From an uncultured Clostridia bacterium (lineage in GTDB: Bacteria; Bacillota; Clostridia; Oscillospirales; Oscillospiraceae): a stretch of 51,270 nucleotides of DNA. The notes below the pieces were generated by a model. That model saw nothing but the letters and a program-made list of their open reading frames with translations. It made no database searches and was not told the DNA's origin. A program made the translations under genes and the position numbers. The stretch's first letter is position 1. Each line of letters starts with the position of its first letter. The DNA lies in contig CAMKED010000003.1 in the NCBI GenBank assembly GCA_946411475.1, positions 1 through 51,270 on the forward strand. The letters run 5' to 3'. Below are positions 42,244 to 51,270 of this stretch, piece by piece.

Positions 42244-44646
42244 ATGAGAGATCCCAAACGACCTGCAGCCCTGCTGCTTTGCATCTGCCTTTTGACCGGG
42301 CTGCTGTCCGGCTGCAGGAAGGACCCGGAAAAGCAAGGCGGCGAAACGACTTCCGCTTCCACCACGGAGGCCGCTGTTACCGTGACGGAGGAAGCGACCG
42401 TCCCAACCACAACGGAAGCTCCCGCCGACTATGCCGCCGACTATTTGGCTGCTCTGGCCGCCCTGGATGCGGAACCTGCCCTGACTGTCGTCACGGAGCT
42501 TGCCCAGACGGTTACCCTGGACGACGAGCCCATCACCGAGACCCAGACGGAAACCGTGCAATATCAGAACCGGGGCGGGGAAGACCTGATCGTGGCTTCC
42601 GACCGCAGCGTGAAGCTGGGCGCCAATACGTACAGCCTCGCGCAGACCTATTCCGCCGAAACCCTGTACAGCCAGATTGGGAATAACAAGTTCCGCGCCT
42701 CGGAAACTGCGGAATGCTTCCTTTCTCAGCAGACGCCGATTGCGCTGTTGGACCCCGCCAATTATGAGAGCGTTGAGCAGGAGGAAGGCGTCATTCGCTT
42801 TACCGGTGCGCTGTCCGCAGAGAGCTGGGCGATGCCCGAAGGGGCGGAGCTGGTGGAAGCTAAAGGCTCTGCAACCCTGGAAAACGGCGTTTTGACTGCA
42901 CAGACCTATCAGATCACGTTTCTTTACGCCGGAACGAAGATCGCCCGGAGCTGCGCTTCCACCCTCCGCGCAGGGACGGACGAAGAGCTCTCTGCGCGTA
43001 TTCCCGTCGAAGACGATGCGCCCGTCGAGCTGCAGAGCACCGAGGCCCTGCTGATCCTGCTTCGTGCGGAAAACTGCTTGAATCACCTCTACACGGTCAG
43101 CTTTGACATCAGCAGCACGGACGTTACCCAAGCGGCCAATTTCATTCTTTCACGGCAAGAGCATTCGTATCACTATGGAAAGAGCAGTGACATGATCTGG
43201 TCCTCTAAGCTGAGCGGAAAGGGCTATAACATGCTTGGCATCGAAAAGGAATCCTTCGGTCTGGAGGAATCCTTGGTGGATGGCGTCTATACCTATCAGG
43301 AGGACGGCGAAGAGGCGGAAACGTCCGAACTCAGCGCCTTTGAAAGAATCACCACGCTGAGATCCGTTTTGCAAGGCATGCGCACGGAGGTTGCGGAGAT
43401 GATCCCCGCACCGGCAGATCTGACTTCCGCTGCGGTTTATGATGTCGGGGATTATTATCTGGTGGAATTCACCTGCGGAGAGAAATTCGGCCGGATCATG
43501 GATCAGCGGACGAATCACGATTTATTCCAGGATGAGAACAAACTCATGGATCTGGCGGAGGCGTATGAGATCGACACACTGGAAGGGTATCTGGCTGTGG
43601 AGAAACATACCTGGCTCCCAACTTCTGTCGGGGTCAACTATTCTGCGGCTCATACCATTGAGGGCACAGACTATATGATCGCCCTGGAGCAACAGATCGG
43701 CATCCGCATCGGCGATCCGGAGATTTATTATGACATCACGGACAAGCCGCTGCCGGATATCGAGCCGGAAGAGAAGGCAACTCCTGTCTTCTATGAGGTC
43801 ACGGATGAAAACGGGGCAAAGCTCTGGCTCTTCGGTACGATCCACATCGGCGAAGATCGGACTGCGTATCTGCCCCAGGCCATCTATGACGCCTTTGACG
43901 CTGCGGACGCCCTGGCGGTGGAGTTTGACGACGCCGCGTTTGAGGAGCAGATTGAAAACGACCCCGAGCTGCTGCAAAAGGTCGCGGAAGCCTATTACTA
44001 TACCGACAAGACCCAAATTTCCGACCATCTGGAAGAGGACGTTTACGACGCCGCCGTTCGGTTCATGAAGATCATCGGTCAATACAACAGGCAGGCGGAG
44101 TATTTGCGGCCCTTTGTTTGGGGGAACGCCATTGAGAATTTCTATCGTGCGCAGGGCCGACGGCTGACCCCTTCCAAGGGCGTGGATCACAGGCTCATGG
44201 ACCGGGCCCGCGCGCAGGAGAAAGAGATCCTGAACGTGGAATCCGGCGAGGCCCAGGTCGGCATGATGGCCGGTTACTCTGACAAGCTCCAGCAGCTTTT
44301 GCTGGAAGAAGCGATGGGAACAACCCGCACAGAGTACCTTGACGGGATTAACGAGCTCTACGAGCTGTGGTGCGGCGGAGACGAGGCAGCCCTGATCGAA
44401 AGGCTGGCCGCTGCTGACGAAGAAGAACTGTCCGAGCTCACGGACGAGGAGAAGGAACTCTACGAGGAATACCACAGCGCGATGGAAACCAGCCGGAACG
44501 CGGATATGCTGGAAGTGGCAAAGGGTTATCTGGTCAGCGGAAAGACGGTCTTCTTTGCCGTCGGTCTGGCCCATCTGCTGGGCGACGGCGGTCTGGTCCA
44601 GGCCCTGCGCGATGCGGGTTATACTGTTACGCTGATTCAGAACTGA
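42244..44646 (+). CDS. Lipoprotein with C-terminal TraB/GumN-like domain
   Basis: Lipobox LLTGLLSGCRK; C-terminal GAKLWLFGTIHIGE...KTVFFAVGLAHLLGDGGLVQALRDAGYTV. Confidence 0.8.
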   Translation: MRDPKRPAALLLCICLLTGLLSGCRKDPEKQGGETTSASTTEAAVTVTEEATVPTTTEAPADYAADYLAALAALDAEPALTVVTELAQTVTLDDEPITETQTETVQYQNRGGEDLIVASDRSVKLGANTYSLAQTYSAETLYSQIGNNKFRASETAECFLSQQTPIALLDPANYESVEQEEGVIRFTGALSAESWAMPEGAELVEAKGSATLENGVLTAQTYQITFLYAGTKIARSCASTLRAGTDEELSARIPVEDDAPVELQSTEALLILLRAENCLNHLYTVSFDISSTDVTQAANFILSRQEHSYHYGKSSDMIWSSKLSGKGYNMLGIEKESFGLEESLVDGVYTYQEDGEEAETSELSAFERITTLRSVLQGMRTEVAEMIPAPADLTSAAVYDVGDYYLVEFTCGEKFGRIMDQRTNHDLFQDENKLMDLAEAYEIDTLEGYLAVEKHTWLPTSVGVNYSAAHTIEGTDYMIALEQQIGIRIGDPEIYYDITDKPLPDIEPEEKATPVFYEVTDENGAKLWLFGTIHIGEDRTAYLPQAIYDAFDAADALAVEFDDAAFEEQIENDPELLQKVAEAYYYTDKTQISDHLEEDVYDAAVRFMKIIGQYNRQAEYLRPFVWGNAIENFYRAQGRRLTPSKGVDHRLMDRARAQEKEILNVESGEAQVGMMAGYSDKLQQLLLEEAMGTTRTEYLDGINELYELWCGGDEAALIERLAAADEEELSELTDEEKELYEEYHSAMETSRNADMLEVAKGYLVSGKTVFFAVGLAHLLGDGGLVQALRDAGYTVTLIQN

Positions 44647-44660
44647 CTTCACAAGGCTTA

Positions 44661-44698
44661 GCGGCACAGGGAGACGCTTCCCTGTGCCGCGTTTCATT
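44661..44698 (+). terminator. Terminator after TraB/GumN lipoprotein gene
   Basis: GCGGCACAGGGAgacgctTCCCTGTGCCGCgtttcattt. Confidence 0.7.
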
Positions 44699-44702
44699 TG
44701 GA

Positions 44703-44731
44703 TTGACACCTGCTTCCGAAAATGCTATAAT
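44703..44731 (+). promoter_or_regulatory. Consensus sigma-A promoter for rodA/ftsW-like gene
   Basis: TTGACA-N17-TATAAT. Confidence 0.8.
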
Positions 44732-44765
44732 ACCTCCGTAATTACGTCGGATCGGGGGTGCGTTT

Positions 44766-45920
44766 GTGCGGCGAGTCTGGAACAAGATCACAGAGTTTTA
44801 CCGCCGGGGCGATCTGCTCCTGCTGTTTTTGTGCGTCGTCGCCACGATTTTCGGAATCGTGATTGTCGCCAGCGCAACCCGATACAGCGGCTCGTACCGC
44901 TTCCTGGTCGTGCAGAGTGCCGCACTGGTGCTGGGGGTCTGCCTGTACGTGGCCGTGTCCCTGCTGGACATTGAGATTCTGGCGGAGCATCGGGAGATGC
45001 TGCTGGCCTTCAACGTGCTGTTCATGTCCACCCTGCTCATTTGGGGCGTGGAGGGCAATACGGGCAACCGGGCCTGGCTGGACCTGCCCCTTCTTCCCGT
45101 CAATATTCAGCCTGCGGAGATCTGCAAGATCACCTTTGTCATTGCCCTGGCCAAGACCATGAGTAATCACCGCAGCAAGATTTCGTCCGTGAAGTCCGTC
45201 GCGCCGATCGTCATTCAGACCGTGGTTATGATGGGCCTGATCGTGGTGATTTCCCGTGACGCGGGCTCCGCCGTCGTCTTCCTGTTCATTTTTCTTGTGG
45301 TAGCCTACGTGGGCGGCGTGCGTTCCTGGTGGTTCGTGGCCGCGCTGGTTGTGGCCCTGGCGGTGTTTCCGATCCTGTGGCAGCATTTTATCCGGGCGGA
45401 CCAGAAGGAACGTATTCTGATGTTTTTTGACGAGACGATCGACCCGGATGGAACCGGCGTTCGCTGGGATACCAACCGCTCCGTTGCCATGCTCTCTGGC
45501 GGCGGCATTTCGGGCCAGGGCCTCTTCCACGGGACCATGCTACAGAACCACGCCATTGCCGCCCAGCATACGGACTTCATTTTCTCCGCAATCGGCGAGG
45601 AGCTGGGCATTCTGGGTTGCCTGTTTACCCTGCTGCTGCTGGTTGCCATCGTGGTCCGCTGTGTCCACGTCGGCCTGAAAACGCCGAATTATATGAACCG
45701 TCTGATCTGCATCGGCATCGCCGCGATGCTGATCTTCCAGATCGTAAGCAACGTCGGTATGTGTATCGGCGTATCGCCGGTTATCGGCCTTACGCTGCCC
45801 TTTATCAGCTATGGAGGCTCCTCGATCGTCACGCTCTTCCTGGCGATGGGAATCGTTTCCGGCATTCACATGCGTCCCGACCCGGATTCTCGATCACCGT
45901 ATATCCAGCCGCGGTATTGA
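44766..45920 (+). CDS. FtsW/RodA/SpoVE-family protein (RodA-like)
   Basis: GNTGNRAWLDLPLLPVNIQPAEICKITFVIALAK, DFIFSAIGEELGILGC, LPFISYGGSSIVTLFLAMGI. Confidence 0.93.
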   Translation: MRRVWNKITEFYRRGDLLLLFLCVVATIFGIVIVASATRYSGSYRFLVVQSAALVLGVCLYVAVSLLDIEILAEHREMLLAFNVLFMSTLLIWGVEGNTGNRAWLDLPLLPVNIQPAEICKITFVIALAKTMSNHRSKISSVKSVAPIVIQTVVMMGLIVVISRDAGSAVVFLFIFLVVAYVGGVRSWWFVAALVVALAVFPILWQHFIRADQKERILMFFDETIDPDGTGVRWDTNRSVAMLSGGGISGQGLFHGTMLQNHAIAAQHTDFIFSAIGEELGILGCLFTLLLLVAIVVRCVHVGLKTPNYMNRLICIGIAAMLIFQIVSNVGMCIGVSPVIGLTLPFISYGGSSIVTLFLAMGIVSGIHMRPDPDSRSPYIQPRY

Positions 45921-45935
45921 CAAGGAGGGGTTCGT

Positions 45936-46871
45936 TTGGCGTTTTTGAAAGCTCTGGAATCCATGCGCTTCCCGTTTCTGGACGGGCTCATGCAGACCTT
46001 TACGTTCCTCGGCGAGGAAACTGTTTTTATGGTTCTTGCCCTCGTCCTGTTTTGGTGCGTAGACAAGTGGAAAGGCTACTACCTGCTCTCCGCCGGCTTT
46101 TTGGGAACCATTCTCTCCCAGGCGATGAAGCTGATCTGCCGCGTTCCCAGGCCCTGGGTGAGAGATCCCGGCTTTACCGTGGTGGAATCGGCGAAGGCCG
46201 GTGCGACCGGCTATTCCTTCCCGAGCGGACATACCCAGGGCGCGACCTGCTCCTTCGGCGGCATTGCCCGGATGACAAAGCGGACCTGGCTGCGCTGGGC
46301 AATGGCGGGCTTGATCGTCCTGATCGGCTTTTCCCGGATGTACCTTGGCGCGCATTATCCCTCTGACGTAGGCGTCGGCCTGCTCGTCGGTTTGGCGGTG
46401 GTGCTGATCCTGTATCCCATCCTCCAGCGGGCAAAGGACAACGTGCGCGTCATGTACGGGTTCCTCGGCGTAATGCTGCTGCTTTCGCTTGGATACCTGT
46501 TCTTCGTCCGATTTGTAAAGTTCCCGGCGGACGCCTACGAGATCGACGTAAACACCAAAACCAGCAATTACGTCAACGCGCTGAAAAACGCCTGGTCCCT
46601 GCTGGGCTCTCTGCTTGGCATGATTGCGGCATTCACGGTGGATCAGAAAACGAAATTCTCCGAGCAGGCGCCTCTGCCCGGCCAGATCTGCAAGGTCGTC
46701 CTGGGACTTGCGATCCTCTTCGGGATTCGCGTTGGACTGAAATCCCTCTTCGGGATGATCTCCGACGCGCTGTTCTGGGATGCGCTTCGGTATTTTGCCA
46801 TGGTGTTCTTCATTGGCGGCGTATGGCCGCTGAGCTTCCCGTTCTGGGCGAAACTCGGCGCAAAGAAGTAA
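45936..46871 (+). CDS. PAP2-family phosphatase
   Basis: KLICRVPRPW, SFPSGHTQGA, GFSRMYLGAHYPSDVGVG; TTG start after AAGGAGGGG. Confidence 0.9.
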   Translation: MAFLKALESMRFPFLDGLMQTFTFLGEETVFMVLALVLFWCVDKWKGYYLLSAGFLGTILSQAMKLICRVPRPWVRDPGFTVVESAKAGATGYSFPSGHTQGATCSFGGIARMTKRTWLRWAMAGLIVLIGFSRMYLGAHYPSDVGVGLLVGLAVVLILYPILQRAKDNVRVMYGFLGVMLLLSLGYLFFVRFVKFPADAYEIDVNTKTSNYVNALKNAWSLLGSLLGMIAAFTVDQKTKFSEQAPLPGQICKVVLGLAILFGIRVGLKSLFGMISDALFWDALRYFAMVFFIGGVWPLSFPFWAKLGAKK

Positions 46872-46957
46872 GAAGTAAGAATTAAGAGGTAAGAGGTAAG
46901 AATGCGATCCATTTCTACCTCTTACCTCTTACTTTATTCCTCTTACTTTTTACTTTT
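46862..46957. repeat. Heptameric (AAGTAAG-type) repeats arranged as a long inverted repeat
   Basis: aagtaagaagtaagaattaagaggtaagaggtaagaatgcg...tctacctcttacctcttactttattcctcttactttttac. Confidence 0.75.
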
Positions 46958-48068
46958 CCCGGTAGCTCTGGTATAGCAGCTCGGCTGCCTGTTTGCGGGT
47001 CATTGGGGTCTCGCTGAGCGCTGCGAAGGCTGTGGGGAGCGCAAGCTCCGTGCCGCGGGCCTTGGCCACCAGCGCGGCGGCCTCGGCATCGGTGATCGGC
47101 TGATTGGGGCGGAAGACCAGACCGTCCGGCGTGGCCTCCCCCTGGATCAAACCCCGCCGCAGAGCGGAGGCCAGATAAGGCCGGAGCCAGGGAGCTGCGT
47201 CCTCAGCGTCCGCAAAACCGGAAACCTGAAGCCCGATTTCGGGATTTATGCCCTCCAACTTCATTACCATTGCCAGAAGCTCGCCGCGGCTGACAGGTTG
47301 ATCCGGCCCAAAGCTCAGCCGTTCGGAAATCAACTCTCCGCCGAAGAGACCGGCTTCGCGCATCCAAATCGCCTCGAACTGATCATCACGGTCCAGATCC
47401 GCAAAGGTTTGCGCGTCGGTGGGCTTCCGAATGCTGACCCGTACCGTGGCCGGCGCAGAGACCCGACCGGCTGCGTCGGTGACAGTGAACGTGAAGCTGT
47501 CCTCGCCCACCTTATTTTTCTTTGGAGTGTAGGTGAAGCTGCCGTCAGCATTCAGCTCCACGGTGCCGCGGCGCGGCCGGTTTTCCAGCCGGAAGCTCAG
47601 ATCCCCGACGCCGCTTCCTTTGAGCGTGCCGCTGTTTGGCAGGTTCCGCCAGGTCTCCAGAGAGCTGCTTTCCGCAGTGGGGGCCGCGTCCTCTACGGAT
47701 TCAAAGTGGAAGGTCATCACGGTTTCCTCTCCGAGACGGCCGTCCTCAAAGGGCAGAAAAGACAGACGGATTTCTCCACCGCACACGGGCTCCACGGTGA
47801 GGCGGAAGAGATCGGCGCGGGAAATTGCGTCACCGGTGCGCAGCACACGGCTGCCCAAGCACACCTTGGCCTGATTTGCTTCGGGAAGCTGCGTGAAGAA
47901 TACCCCGGTCAGCTCGGCGTGCGTATCCAGCTCTTCCCGGGAAAAGCAATAAATCCCGTCCTCGCGGATTTCCGCGTCTGCCGAGCTGTCAGCGGCGGCG
48001 GGAAGCACCAGAAGCAGGGCAGCCATCACGCCCAGTACCGGCCGAAGCAGCGAATGATTTGCTTTCAT
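46950..48068 (-). CDS. Secreted protein with cadherin-like/Ig module and S-layer homology domains
   Basis: Signal peptide; RGTVELNADGSFTYTPKKNKVGEDSFTFTVTD; SLH-like FADLDRDDQFEAIWMREAGLFGG..., PVSRGELLAMVMKL, PMTRKQAAELLYQSY. Confidence 0.82.
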   Translation of the reverse strand: MKANHSLLRPVLGVMAALLLVLPAAADSSADAEIREDGIYCFSREELDTHAELTGVFFTQLPEANQAKVCLGSRVLRTGDAISRADLFRLTVEPVCGGEIRLSFLPFEDGRLGEETVMTFHFESVEDAAPTAESSSLETWRNLPNSGTLKGSGVGDLSFRLENRPRRGTVELNADGSFTYTPKKNKVGEDSFTFTVTDAAGRVSAPATVRVSIRKPTDAQTFADLDRDDQFEAIWMREAGLFGGELISERLSFGPDQPVSRGELLAMVMKLEGINPEIGLQVSGFADAEDAAPWLRPYLASALRRGLIQGEATPDGLVFRPNQPITDAEAAALVAKARGTELALPTAFAALSETPMTRKQAAELLYQSYREK

Positions 48069-48149
48069 AAAAAAACTACCTCCTTCGTAGATCGTCGGAG
48101 GTAGTATTTGCGAGATTTGGAAAACTATGCGAATCCAAACATTGCCAAT

Positions 48150-49292
48150 TTAATTGAACTGTACGTCCGTCCGCTCCCAGGGCAGATCCAGGTCCGTGCG
48201 GCCGAAGTGGCCGTAGGCGGCGGTGGCCTGATAGATGGGACGGCGCAGATTCAGGCGTTCAATGATGGCGGCGGGACGCAGGTCGAAGCAGCGGCGCACC
48301 AGTTCGGAGAGCTCGCCGTCGGGGAGCTTGCCGGTCCCGTAGCTGTCCACCAGAACGGAGACGGGCTGCGCCACGCCGATCGCATAGGCCAGCTCGATCT
48401 GGCATTTCCGGGCCAGCCCGGCGGCGACAAGGTTCTTTGCAATATACCGGGCCATGTAGGCTGCGGAGCGGTCCACCTTGGTGGGATCCTTGCCGGAGAA
48501 GGCGCCGCCGCCGTGGGCCGCGTAGCCGCCGTAGGTGTCCACGATGATCTTCCGCCCGGTCAGGCCGGAGTCAGCCGCAGGGCCGCCGATGACGAAGCGG
48601 CCGGTCGGATTGACGAAAAACTTGGTATCCGCGTCCAGTAAACGCTTGGGCAGATTGGGGCGGATCACCGTGTCGATCACGGTCTGCCGCAGCGTGTCGA
48701 TGTCGATACTCTCCGCGTGCTGGGTGGAGACGACCACGGTGTCGATGCGTTCGGGGCGGCCTTCCTCGTCATACTGTACGGAGACCTGGCTCTTTCCGTC
48801 CGGCCGCAGCCAGGGCAGCGTGCCGTCCTTGCGCAGGGCGCTCAGGGCCCGGGTGAGGTTGTGCGCGTAGCCGATAGGAGCGGGCATGAGCTCCTCGGTC
48901 TCATCGCAGGCAAAGCCGAACATCATGCCTTGGTCGCCGGCGCCGATGGTCTTGTCGTCATAGGAGGCGTTCACACCCATGGCGATGTCCTTGGACTGCT
49001 CGTCGATGGCGGTGAGTACGGCACAGGTGTTGCCGTTGAAGCCTGCCTCGGGGGAGTTGTAGCCGATGTTGTTCAGCGTGCGGCGGACCACGTGCGCGAT
49101 GTCCACGTAGCAGTCGCAGGATATCTCACCGGTGACCAGCACCATACCGGTGGTAGCCACGGTCTCACAGGCCACGCGGGCCATCGGATCCTGTGCCAGA
49201 ATGGCGTCGAGCACGCCGTCGGAGATCTGGTCACAGACCTTGTCAGGATGTCCCTCGGTGACAGATTCAGAGGTAAAAATTCGTTTCAGCAT
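48150..49292 (-). CDS. metK: S-adenosylmethionine synthetase
   Basis: [68 protein letters not shown]. Confidence 0.98.
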   Translation of the reverse strand: MLKRIFTSESVTEGHPDKVCDQISDGVLDAILAQDPMARVACETVATTGMVLVTGEISCDCYVDIAHVVRRTLNNIGYNSPEAGFNGNTCAVLTAIDEQSKDIAMGVNASYDDKTIGAGDQGMMFGFACDETEELMPAPIGYAHNLTRALSALRKDGTLPWLRPDGKSQVSVQYDEEGRPERIDTVVVSTQHAESIDIDTLRQTVIDTVIRPNLPKRLLDADTKFFVNPTGRFVIGGPAADSGLTGRKIIVDTYGGYAAHGGGAFSGKDPTKVDRSAAYMARYIAKNLVAAGLARKCQIELAYAIGVAQPVSVLVDSYGTGKLPDGELSELVRRCFDLRPAAIIERLNLRRPIYQATAAYGHFGRTDLDLPWERTDVQFN

Positions 49293-49312
49293 TTGTAATC
49301 AGTCCTTTCGTT

Positions 49313-49347
49313 CAAAAAAAAAGCCCTGCCAAGAGGCAGGGAGGTCA
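49313..49347 (-). terminator. Intrinsic terminator of the SAM-I riboswitch expression platform
   Basis: CCCTGCCTCTTGGCAGGGCTTTTTTTTTG on minus strand. Confidence 0.85.
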
Positions 49348-49354
49348 TGACCGC

Positions 49355-49455
49355 AATCCTCATCTGCCGATTTTCTCGCCGGATTTGGCACCTTGCTTCT
49401 TTGCAGGTTGCCGGGTTTCACAGGGCCGTTCCCTCCACCGCTCTTGATAAGGCGT
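49355..49455 (-). ncRNA. SAM-I (S-box) riboswitch aptamer
   Basis: CTTATCAAGAGCGGTGGAGGGAACGGCCCTGTGAAACCCGGCAACCTGC...GGTGCCAAATCCGGC...AGATGAGG on minus strand. Confidence 0.95.
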
Positions 49456-49522
49456 GTTCAGTTGTGTCGTTATTATACACATTATTCCCAAAATGTCAAG
49501 CCCTTTTTTGAGACAATCGGCG

Positions 49523-49560
49523 CTGAAAAACCGCACCCGTTTTTCGGGTGCGGTTTTTCA
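49523..49560 (-). terminator. Terminator of rpoC
   Basis: GAAAAACCGCACCCGttttTCGGGTGCGGTTTTTC. Confidence 0.85.
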
Positions 49561-49569
49561 TGAAAAGCC

Positions 49570-51270
49570 TTATTTGGCCTCGTTGTCGATCATGTCGACG
49601 GTGACCTGCGACTCGGGGCAGGCGGTGAGGTTGTAGTCCCGATAGACGGTCAAACCGGAGCCGGCGGGGATGAGCTTGCCGATGATGACGTTTTCCTTCA
49701 GGCCGACCAGCTTGTCCACCTTGCCCTTGATGGCAGCCTCGGTCAGGACCTTTGTAGTCTCCTGGAAGGAGGCGGCGGAGAGGAAGGATTCGGTGGCCAG
49801 GGAGGCCTTGGTGATGCCCATGAGCATCAGCGTGGCGGAAGCGGGGCGCTTGAGCTCCAGATCCGTTTCGCCCGCGTCGATCCGGGCCTGAATGGCTTTG
49901 TTCTCGCGCTCGATCTTCTCGTTGGCTTCCTCGAATTCCACGACGTCCACCTGCGTCTCGGAGAGCAGCTCGGTATCGCCGGGATCGTTGACCTTGACCT
50001 TGCGCATCATCTGACGGATGATGACCTCAATGTGCTTTTCGTTGATGTCAACGCCCTGCTGACGGTAGACGGCCAAGACTTCCTGAGTCAGGTAGTCCTG
50101 CACCTTCTCCTCGCCGCGAATGCGGAGCACGTCATGCGGGCTCAGAGGACCGTCGGTGATCCGGTCGCCCTTGTGGACTTCCTTGCCGTTCTCCACGCGA
50201 AGGCCGACGGAGTAGGGAACCTGATATTCCTTGACCTCGCCGTCTTCAGAGGTGACGGTGATGGAGCGCAGGGCGGTGCGGTGACTTTCATCGACTGCCA
50301 CGACGCCGGTGGTTTCGGAGATGACAGCCATCTTCTTGGGCTTCCGGGCTTCGAACAATTCTTCGACACGGGGAAGACCCTGGGTGATATCGTCGCCGGC
50401 GACGCCGCCCGTGTGGAAGGTACGCATGGTAAGCTGGGTGCCGGGTTCGCCGATGGACTGCGCGGCGATGATACCGACGGCCTCGCCCGGATCGACCAGC
50501 TTGGAGGAGGCCAGGTTCATGCCGTAGCAGCGGGCGCAGACGCCGGACTTGGCGCGGCAGCCCAGCACGGAGCGAACGTAGACCTTGTCAATGCCGTGGG
50601 CCAGGAATTTCTTGGCGTCTTCCTCGTGGAGCATGACGTCCTTGCTGTGCAGGACCTCGCCGGTGACGGGATCGGTGACGTCATAGACGGGGAAGCGGCC
50701 GTGGATGCGCTCGCCGAAGGTGGAGATGGTCTGACCCTTCTCCACGATCTGAGACTTCCAGGAGCCCTTGGTGGTGCCGCAGTCGTCCTCGCGGATGATG
50801 ACCTCCTGGCTCACGTCCACCAAACGGCGGGTCAAATAACCGGAGTCAGCGGTACGCAGGGCGGTATCCGTCAGGCCTTTCCGGGCGCCTCTGGAGGAGA
50901 TGAAGTATTCCAGAACGCTCAGACCTTCACGGAAGTTGGCTTTGATGGGGATTTCGATGGTGCGGCCGGAAGTATCGGCCATCAGACCACGCATACCGGC
51001 CAACTGACGGATCTGGTTCATGGAGCCACGGGCGCCGGAATCCGCCATCATGAAGATGGGATTGAAGGTGTCCAGGTTGCTCTGCAGGGCGTCGGTGACC
51101 TTCTTGATGGTCTCTTCCCATTCCTTGACGGTGAGACGGTAGCGCTCATCGTTGGTAATGAAGCCGCGCTTGTACTGACGGTCGATCTTGACGACGGCCT
51201 GCTCGGCCTCGTGGACAAGCTGATATTTGCGCTCGGGGATCGCCATATCCGCGATGGAGACGGTGATGGA
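49570..51270 (-). CDS. rpoC: DNA-directed RNA polymerase subunit beta' (C-terminal part; 5' end outside window)
   Basis: [64 protein letters not shown]; frame stays open to window edge. Confidence 0.98.
   Translation of the reverse strand, partial: SITVSIADMAIPERKYQLVHEAEQAVVKIDRQYKRGFITNDERYRLTVKEWEETIKKVTDALQSNLDTFNPIFMMADSGARGSMNQIRQLAGMRGLMADTSGRTIEIPIKANFREGLSVLEYFISSRGARKGLTDTALRTADSGYLTRRLVDVSQEVIIREDDCGTTKGSWKSQIVEKGQTISTFGERIHGRFPVYDVTDPVTGEVLHSKDVMLHEEDAKKFLAHGIDKVYVRSVLGCRAKSGVCARCYGMNLASSKLVDPGEAVGIIAAQSIGEPGTQLTMRTFHTGGVAGDDITQGLPRVEELFEARKPKKMAVISETTGVVAVDESHRTALRSITVTSEDGEVKEYQVPYSVGLRVENGKEVHKGDRITDGPLSPHDVLRIRGEEKVQDYLTQEVLAVYRQQGVDINEKHIEVIIRQMMRKVKVNDPGDTELLSETQVDVVEFEEANEKIERENKAIQARIDAGETDLELKRPASATLMLMGITKASLATESFLSAASFQETTKVLTEAAIKGKVDKLVGLKENVIIGKLIPAGSGLTVYRDYNLTACPESQVTVDMIDNEAK

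Noticed and set aside
1-51270. CRISPR arrays, rRNA genes, or intact prophage/transposase genes
   Set aside because: No regularly spaced direct repeats with spacers, no rRNA signatures and no intact transposase or phage structural module were seen; only relics and small repeats.

Overview
This ~51 kb, GC-rich window looks like a Clostridia (Oscillospiraceae-like) chromosome segment, a taxonomic inference from gene content only. It runs from a GH3 beta-glucosidase at the left edge to a partial rpoC at the right edge. Ordinary core or recognisable genes are tyrS, a LytTR/DUF3021 operon, a BceRS-like two-component system with two tandem FtsX-type permeases and an ATPase, a Ni/Co ECF transporter with a CsoR/RcnR-type repressor, mntP, yqeC-yqeB-selD, a RodA/FtsW protein, a PAP2 phosphatase, an SLH-domain protein, and metK with a SAM-I riboswitch. 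The strongest candidate for an undescribed system is a compact RiPP locus at 17.2-20.7 kb: a radical SAM/SPASM maturase, a 37-aa three-Cys precursor-like peptide that the ORF track misses because it is too short, a terminator hairpin, and a peptidase-less ABC exporter. Other notable items are: an orphan luxE-luxC pair lying between a 3'-half tRNA-Cys fragment and a fused relic of an integrase C-terminus; a zinc-ribbon membrane protein coupled to a 1400-aa secreted orphan protein; an ABC-permease/CPBP-protease fusion; a Tyr-rich leader-like ORF with a terminator upstream of xre-tyrS; tandem direct repeats upstream of an operon encoding a LytTR regulator; and several dispersed palindromic and heptameric intergenic repeat families. 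All calls were made by eye from sequence and the supplied translations. No database search was run.
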